Shown here piece after piece: positions 58,049 to 64,000 of a DNA stretch of 64,000 nucleotides. The translations under genes were made by a program, and so were the position numbers. This DNA comes from Primula veris (taxonomy: Eukaryota; Streptophyta; Magnoliopsida; Ericales; Primulaceae): NCBI GenBank assembly GCA_963682055.1, contig OY821747.1:17410258-17474257 (forward strand). Direction: 5' to 3'. How positions within the stretch are numbered: position 1 is the stretch's first letter; each line of letters starts with the position of its first letter. Under the pieces are notes generated by a model. The model ran no database searches and was not told the origin of the DNA. It saw nothing but the letters and a program-made list of their open reading frames with translations.

Positions 58049-59460
58049 ATGGACATCATGTAAGAAGGAAACTCATATACAAAACCTCCATTTCTAAAAG
58101 GAGGAGTTAACTATGGGATCTGGAAAGTGCGCATGAGAGGCTTCCTCAAGCAATCTGATGAGCATACATGGAAAGCTGTGATGTACGGATGAGAGCATCC
58201 AGATGAAAGTGATGATGAAGGAAAGCATAAGCAAATTCCAGGGAACAAATGGAGTGAGAATGAGAATAAGAACAAGAAGTCGGGTGCAAATTCCAAAGCA
58301 TTGAACATTATCATGTCTGAGGTAAGTTTAAGTGTTCTTAGATTTATACAACATTGTGAAATTGCTAAGGAAGATTGGGATATTTTACAAACTACTTATG
58401 AAGGAACAAAAAAAGTAAAAGCTTCTAGATTACAACAATTAACTACTAAGTTTGAAAACCTAGTTATGAAAGATGATGAAAGTATTGAACAATTTAATGC
58501 TAGAATTTGTGAATTTGCTAGTGAATCTGCCACCTTGGGTGAAAAATACAGTGAATCCAAACTTGTTAAGAAAGTCTTAAGATCTTTACCTGAAAGATTC
58601 GAAATTAAAGTCACTGCTATTGAATAAAGTTCTGATTTAGACACGTTAAAATTAGAGGAATTAATGGGAAATATCAGCACTTACGAATTAAAATTTGTCA
58701 ACAAAACTAAGAAAGTGGATAAAGGAATAGCCTTTCAAGCTAAAAAGACTGAACTTTTACCTTTGAATGATAGTGATGATGAGGAACAAATAGCCCTGTT
58801 AAAAAAATGTATAAACGCCTTCAGAGGAAAAAGAACTTTAAACCGTTACCTTTGAATAATAGTGACGATGAGGAACAAATAGCTCTGTTTGCTAGAAAAA
58901 ATATATAAACGCCTTCAGAGGAAAAAGAACTTTGAAACTTTTCAGAAAAAGGAATCTCAGTTTAAGAATTTTGATAATAAATATAATGAAAAGTGGGGTT
59001 CTAAGGACAACGATAGAAAACAAAATAAGTCTAACAGTATTCAGTGTAGAGAATGTAGAGGCTTCGGTCATATTCAGTCTGAATGTGCAAACACCTTAAA
59101 GAAGAACAAAGCTACTTTAATGGTTACTTACAGTGATAATAGTGATTGTGATAGTGAGGATGACTCGGTTAAATCTTCAAAAAATTGGATTATTATGGCT
59201 AAAGTTGTTAATAATTATCAATCAGTTGGAACTACGGTTGCAACTGAGGTTACAACTGATTCTGACAGTGATGACGAAGAGATTTCAGAAGAACTAACTG
59301 AGAAAAGTTATATCAGCTTGCATGATAAATACACTAGTCCAAGGAAAGAAAATCTCTCTTTGAATAACCTCAATAAGGATTTAATGGATCAAGTTAATAA
59401 CCTTATTGAAAAACTGTCACTAAAAGAATTTGAATTAAATGAAACTAAGAGGAAAATTTG
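58049..59460 (+). pseudogene. Copia gag pseudogene (UBN2-type gag plus CCHC finger)
   Basis: From the ATG at 58,049 the frame meets a stop after four codons, then continues KPPFLKGGVNYGIWKVRMRG, AKEDWDILQTTYEGTKKVKA, LQQLTTKFENLVMKDDESI and LRSLPERFEIKVTAIE, the standard gag core of copia elements, with stops where Trp and Glu codons are expected. The finger CRECRGFGHIQSEC (59,045-59,086) has the C-x2-C-x4-H-x4-C spacing of nucleocapsid knuckles. An 89-bp segment around 58,757-58,935 is tandemly duplicated and shifts the frame. A second knuckle-like CQFCNSLGHVERKC follows at about 59,705-59,750. Confidence 0.85.
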
Positions 59461-59799
59461 ATTACTCAACACCTCTGCCACTAAACAACTTGATGAAATG
59501 TTGTCATACTCTAGAGCTTTAGAAGACAATAGTGGTATGAGGTATACTGGTTTTTAAGAAAAAGGAAAGGGAAAAACTGTGTTCATAAAAGCTATTAAAA
59601 AACCTAAAATGAATGAAGTTGGAAGTAAGGTTACAAAAGTTCGAACCAAGACTAATATGAGTAGACAAATGTATTCTGGCATTAATAAAACTGTTTTAAA
59701 TTGATGTCAATTCTGTAACAGTTTAGGTCATGTTGAGAGAAAATGCTATCTAAAGTCACATAAAAATATCTCTCAAAACTGCTCAATACTGCTTCTATC

Positions 59800-61109
59800 A
59801 TGTCTTTGAAAGCTACTTCATCTAATATTTGGTACTTTGATAGTGGTTGTTCTAGACATATGACAGGGAATGCAGATTTTCTTAAGGATGTGGAAAAAGT
59901 TTCAGGTAGTACTGTTATGTTTGGAAGTGCCGACACAGGTAAAATAATTGCTAAAGGAACTTTGAATAATCCTGGTATGCCTGAATTTTGTGATGTGTTT
60001 CTTGTAGATGGATTGAAAGCAAACTTGCTAAGTATCAGTCAATTATGTGATAATAAAATGCTTGTCAATTTTAACCATGAAAAATGTCTTATTACTGATG
60101 AGAATAATAACTTGATAATGACTGGAGTTAGATCTGCAGACAACTGCTATGTTTTTGATAAAATTGATACGAAATCTACAAAAAGGAAGTGTAATCAGGC
60201 TGTTAGTTATATCACTGAAACTTGACACAAGAAATTAGGCCATGTAAATTACAAAACTCTAAGCAAATTGTTTAACATGGAACTAGTTAGATATATGCCT
60301 AAACTTAGTTTAAAACATCAAAGTGTGTGTGGTGATTGTGCAAAAGAAAAACAGACCAAAGTGTTCATAAGAGCACCAATAAAATTTACACTACAAGAGT
60401 GCTAGAATTACTTCATGTTGATCTTATGGGCCCAATACAAACTGAAAGTATAGGAGGAAAAAGATTCATTCTTGTTTTTGTTGATGATTTCTCAAGATGA
60501 CTTGGGTTATGTTTTTAAGAGAAAAATCTGGCGCTTTTAATGCTTTTAAAAGACTCTGCTTAAAATTTCAAATCGAAAAAGCTACTACCATTGGTAAAAA
60601 ATTTAGAATTAGAAGTGATCATGGTAAGGAGTTTGAAAATAACAAATTTGGTGAATTTTGTAATACTCTTGGAATAAAACATGAGTTTTCTGCTCCAAAA
60701 ACCCCTCAACAAAATGGTGTAGTAGAAAAAAGAATTGAACAATCCAAAAAATGGCACGTGTTATGTTAAATTCCAAGAAATTAGCTAAAAAATTATGGGC
60801 TGAAGCTGTTAATACAGCGTGTTACATTATTAATAGGGTTTATCAGACTAAAGGTACAAATATGACACCCTATGAAATTTGGAAAGGTAGAAAACCAAGC
60901 GTAAAATATTTTCACGTGTTTGGATGTGTATGCTATATTCTAAAAGATAAAGAACACCTTGCTAAATTTGATGATAAAAGTGATGAAGGTATTTTTCTTG
61001 GATATGCTGAGAATAGTAGAGCTTTTAGGGTGTTTAATTTGAGAACAAATGCTATGATGGAATCGTATAATGTTGTTTTTGATGAATCTAAAAGTATTTC
61101 TGAGATTAT
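59800..61109 (+). pseudogene. Copia protease and integrase region, interrupted
   Basis: Protease: WYFDSGCSRHMTG with the catalytic Asp, in the frame 59,800-60,225. Integrase: the zinc-binding HKKLGHVNYKTLSKLF...CGDCAKEK (HHCC), then LHVDLMGPI (first Asp), FRIRSDHGKEFEN (second Asp) and PQQNGVVE (Glu), so the DDE triad can be traced. Then MARVMLNSKKLAKKLWAEAV and FHVFGCVCYILKD follow in another frame after an indel near 60,735. A TGA replaces the Trp expected before HKKLGH. The frame breaks at ...SISEI where the gypsy-type LTR has inserted. Confidence 0.85.
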
Positions 61110-62939
61110 TGTAACATCCCGTATTTTTATAAATGGTTTTATTTATGATTTAATTTATCCAAAGACGTTTTATACAAAATTTTACCAAAAACCGGTCACT
61201 CGACTAATTTTTAGCCAAAAACCGAAACTCTTCCGAAAAACTTTATTTTAAAAACTTGTTACTAATTTTACTAATAAAAAGGACCCAATAGATTTGTTTC
61301 TAAATATTTGTTATTTTTGAGCAGTAAAACAATATCTTTGGATTAAGAGTAGCTTTTAAAACTTTGGGGACCAAATAGTTCGCTTCCACAAACTATCTAA
61401 AAACAGTTTTTTCTAAACCTCAAATCAGCCCATTTTTAATTCATTTTAACCTAAAACCAGCCAAATACAAGAGAAAAAAAGGGAGATTCCAAAGCTTAGG
61501 AAGAAGAAGGAGAAACCACGTTAGCGGGTTCTTACCGGAAGCATCTCCTCTACGCTCTCTAAGGTAACGGGGGTTATCCATTGCGACTAGACGAGGGTGT
61601 ATGTTAGGATTAAGTTTTACGTTTATTAAAAATTGGGGGTTTTTGCATTTTATATTAATTATGTTCTTAAATTGTTAATTGGAGTTTAGTTGTTATATAT
61701 TTAATTCCATTATTTGAATTGTAAAAGTTGAGGCGTTTGACATATTAATTTCGGATTAATGAGAATATTGATGGGTTTGCATGTTTTATACGTTAATTAT
61801 ATGTTATTATGTTTGTTGATAAAATTGGGTAAATTATTGTTGAATAAAGATGAGTTTTATATTGTGTATACAAGGTGTTTGTTAAAATGTCTGAATGAAA
61901 TTTTATATTGATAGAGTTGGTTGGCTAGTTGTGAATCTAGTACCTATGCTTATTTGCTTTGTTGAATTGCGTCAAAGTGACATATGAGAATGTGTTATTT
62001 GCATGGAATTATATTATTGGCCGAGGCCTTGTGATTTAGCTGTAGTGGCAATGGTCTCTGTCTCTCCCCAATTCCGGGGACAGAAGACGGCCGAGGAGAT
62101 AGGGAATGACTCGTCTTACGGACTGGGGAGAGTGGCGTGAAAGGTCCCAGTGTGCACTATATTTACTTTATTGTTATCAATGGTCTATGTCTCTCCCTAA
62201 TTCCGGGGACATAAGACGGCCAAAGGGATAGGGAATGACTCGTCTTACGGAGTGGGACGAGTGGCGTGAGAGGTCCAAGTGCGCACTATAAATCTATTTT
62301 TATGTTAGCACTAGTCTATGTCTCTCCCTAATTCTGGGGACATAAGACGGCTGAAGGGATAGGGAATGACCTACCTTACGGACTGAGATAGGTGGCATGA
62401 GAGGTCCATGTATGCTATTAATGTGTGTTGAAGTTATTTAATTTATCTCGTTGTAGGATGTTATTATATTTATTTTTATATGTTGATTATCGTAGTTGTT
62501 GTTTGTGGGTTCTTGCATTTAAGGGATGGAGTGACGGTATTGGTGGTGCCATCCCGTCTAGTTATGTGCGTGGGACTCACCATTACAATTTTGTCTTTCA
62601 GGTACAATTTAGATTGAGACGTTCGGATAAGAGCATTAGCGCAGTATCGCATGGGCTCGGGGCATCTTTCAGTTGCTTTATTTTCGCTTAGACTAGTTTT
62701 TATTTGAGGTTGTAGCCTACGGGTAAATTACATTTGTTCATTTCTTTTTATATAATTTTGTTAAAACCATTTGTCTTGTAGCCGCGTTTGGCAAACTTTA
62801 TATTTATTCATTTAATTGTTCCTTTATCTCGCAAGTGTTTTCTTTAAAAAATTTAATTTTGTACCAACATGTTTCATTTTACTTTTTATTTAAAAAGGTC
62901 ACGCCTTGATGTTCGTCTTACGGACTTTGGGGCGTGACA
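61110..62939 (+). repeat. Gypsy-type solo LTR inserted in the copia coding region (1,830 bp)
   Basis: It begins TGTAACATCCCG and ends GGGGCGTGACA. The flanks are attat (61,105-61,109) and attac (62,940-62,944), a 5-bp TSD with one change. Removing it rejoins SISEI with TDDEDEP in frame. The TGTAACATCCC/GGCGTGACA ends resemble Ty3/gypsy chromovirus LTRs (inference). No internal region remains. Confidence 0.85.
62050..62413 (+). repeat. Three ~125-bp tandem repeats in the solo LTR
   Basis: Three copies share atgtctctccctaattccgg, gggatagggaatgac, ttacggact and gtggc(g/a)tgagaggtcc. They make this LTR segment richer in GC than its surroundings. Confidence 0.85.
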
Positions 62940-64000
62940 ATTACAGATGATGAAGATGAACCTAGGAATGTGGAGCAACCACATGAAATTAAGCAAGAAG
63001 AAGTTCAAGACGAGGTTGCAAGTCTAGTTGCAACACAGAATGAGCCAGAGGCTGAAATTGTTGAAACCAATACTCAACCGCACTTTAAGAGGAGACCTCG
63101 ATATGTAAGAACCCATACGAACCACTTGCTGAATGGTGTCCTTGGAAACGTCAACGAAGGTATGAAAACTAGACGTAAAAATACTGAAGTTGTAAATTTT
63201 GCTTGTTATATCTCTCAAATTGAACCTAAAAATATGAAAGAAGCATTAAATGATAATGAATGAATTTTAGCTATGCAAGAGGAGTTTTCTCAATTTGAAA
63301 GGAATGATATATGGAATTCAGTACCTAGGATAGAAAATAAAAATGTTATTGGCACTAAGTGGATTTTCAGAAATAGAAGTAATGAAGATGGTACTGTTGT
63401 GAAAAATAAAGCTAGGTTGGTAGCTCAGGGTTATACACAAATTGAGTGAATTGACTTTGATGAAACATTTTCTTCCGTAGCTAGAATTGAGTCTATTATA
63501 ATACTACTCTCTCTTGCATGTCTGTTTGATTTTAAATTGTTTCAACTTGACATTAAGAGTGATTTTCTGAATGGTGTGATTAATGAAGAAGTTTATGTTT
63601 GTCAACCTAAGGGATTTGAAGATCGAAATTTTCATGAACATGTTTATTTTTTGAAAAAGGCCTTGTATGGATTGAAACAAGCTCCTAGAGATTGGTTTGA
63701 AAGATTAACTAAATTCCTTATTAAGAAATGATTTAATAGAAGGGGAGTTGACAAAACTTTATTTACTAAAAAAACTTTAAAAGATATAATCATAGCTCAG
63801 ATTTATGTCGATGATATTGTGTTTGGATCTACCTCTGAACTTAAAATTGCTGAGTTTATAACTGATATGAAAAATGAGTTTGAAATGAGTGGCGGAGGAG
63901 AATTAACTTACTTTTTAGGACTTCAAGTTAAACAGAATGAAAATGGTATTTTTCTTTGTCAAAGTAAGTATGTTGAGAATCTGGTTAAAAAGTTTGGTTT
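62940..64000 (+). pseudogene. Copia reverse transcriptase region, partial
   Basis: It continues the polyprotein: TDDEDEPRNVEQPHEIKQEE, then the RT blocks GTKWIFRNRSNEDG, NKARLVAQGYTQ, FQLDIKSDFLNGVINEEVYV, KKALYGLKQAPRDWFERL and AQIYVDDIVFGSTS, where YVDD is the catalytic motif, up to FLCQSKYVENLVKKFG at the edge. In-frame TGA stops occur at 63,261, 63,447 and 63,729. RNase H and the 3' LTR lie beyond the window. Confidence 0.88.

Larger units (their letters stand above)
56810..64000 (+). mobile_element. SIRE-like Ty1/copia retrotransposon, incomplete at window edge
   Basis: Order: 5' LTR, Met-tRNAi primer site, gag, protease, integrase, an inserted gypsy-type solo LTR (61,110-62,939), then reverse transcriptase to the edge. 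Domain order protease-integrase-RT defines Ty1/copia. The long gag with a CCHC finger and the RT motif YVDDIVFGSTS suit the SIRE/Maximus lineage. The coding region has many stops and frameshifts, so the copy is inactive. Confidence 0.9.

Overview
This is nuclear DNA of a flowering plant, most likely a eudicot: AT-rich, with intron-rich host genes, chloroplast and receptor-kinase families, plant LTR retrotransposons and plant mobile domain (PMD) genes. I cannot name the species. Two host genes look functional and face each other tail to tail. One is a 20-exon ABC1-type atypical kinase, closest to ABC1K8/OSA1, on the plus strand at 8,383-20,019. The other is a 5-exon leucine-rich-repeat receptor pseudokinase of the At5g10020 type on the minus strand at 32,044-23,104. 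Everything else recognised is mobile DNA, its relics, or a dead seed-storage gene.

Layout. 1-3,594: the 3' part of a Ty3/gypsy-type element, with an antisense PMD ORF that runs off the left edge, a purine tract and a 1.39 kb LTR full of tandem repeats. 3,600-4,001: a LINE 3' end. 4,000-8,190: intergenic, with a possible hAT remnant. 8,190-20,975: ABC1K8-like gene, with a long inverted-repeat MITE in intron 1 and a GC-AG intron. 20,976-23,103: intergenic. 23,104-32,044: receptor pseudokinase, with a 4.8 kb intron 3 and an intron 2 that may be a recent gain. 32,231-35,517: a clear Mutator-like foldback element with a 9-bp target-site duplication (TSD), about 190 bp upstream of the receptor ATG, carrying a broken PMD gene. 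35,518-43,570: small DNA transposons (CACTA MITE and others) and a likely second Mutator-like element holding a 42-bp minisatellite, itself split by a hAT-like insertion. 43,745-46,545: a decayed Ty1/copia element with a nested LTR. 46,797-47,075: 11S globulin pseudogene.

47,167-64,000 is a nest of retroelements. Three solo LTRs of one copia family lie at 47.2, 49.5/55.3 and 55.5 kb. A Ty3/gypsy element with perfect TSD (49,816-54,761) sits inside the second. A SIRE-like copia element runs from 56,810 off the right edge, and its coding region is split by a 1.83 kb gypsy-type solo LTR.

The two host genes show no obvious functional link. The clearest biological themes are PMD genes of two different types carried by two different transposon classes, a candidate repeat-associated intron gain in the receptor gene, and a fresh-looking Mutator insertion in that gene's promoter. 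All exon boundaries were worked out by hand from reading frame and GT/GC-AG sites, and none is supported by transcript data.
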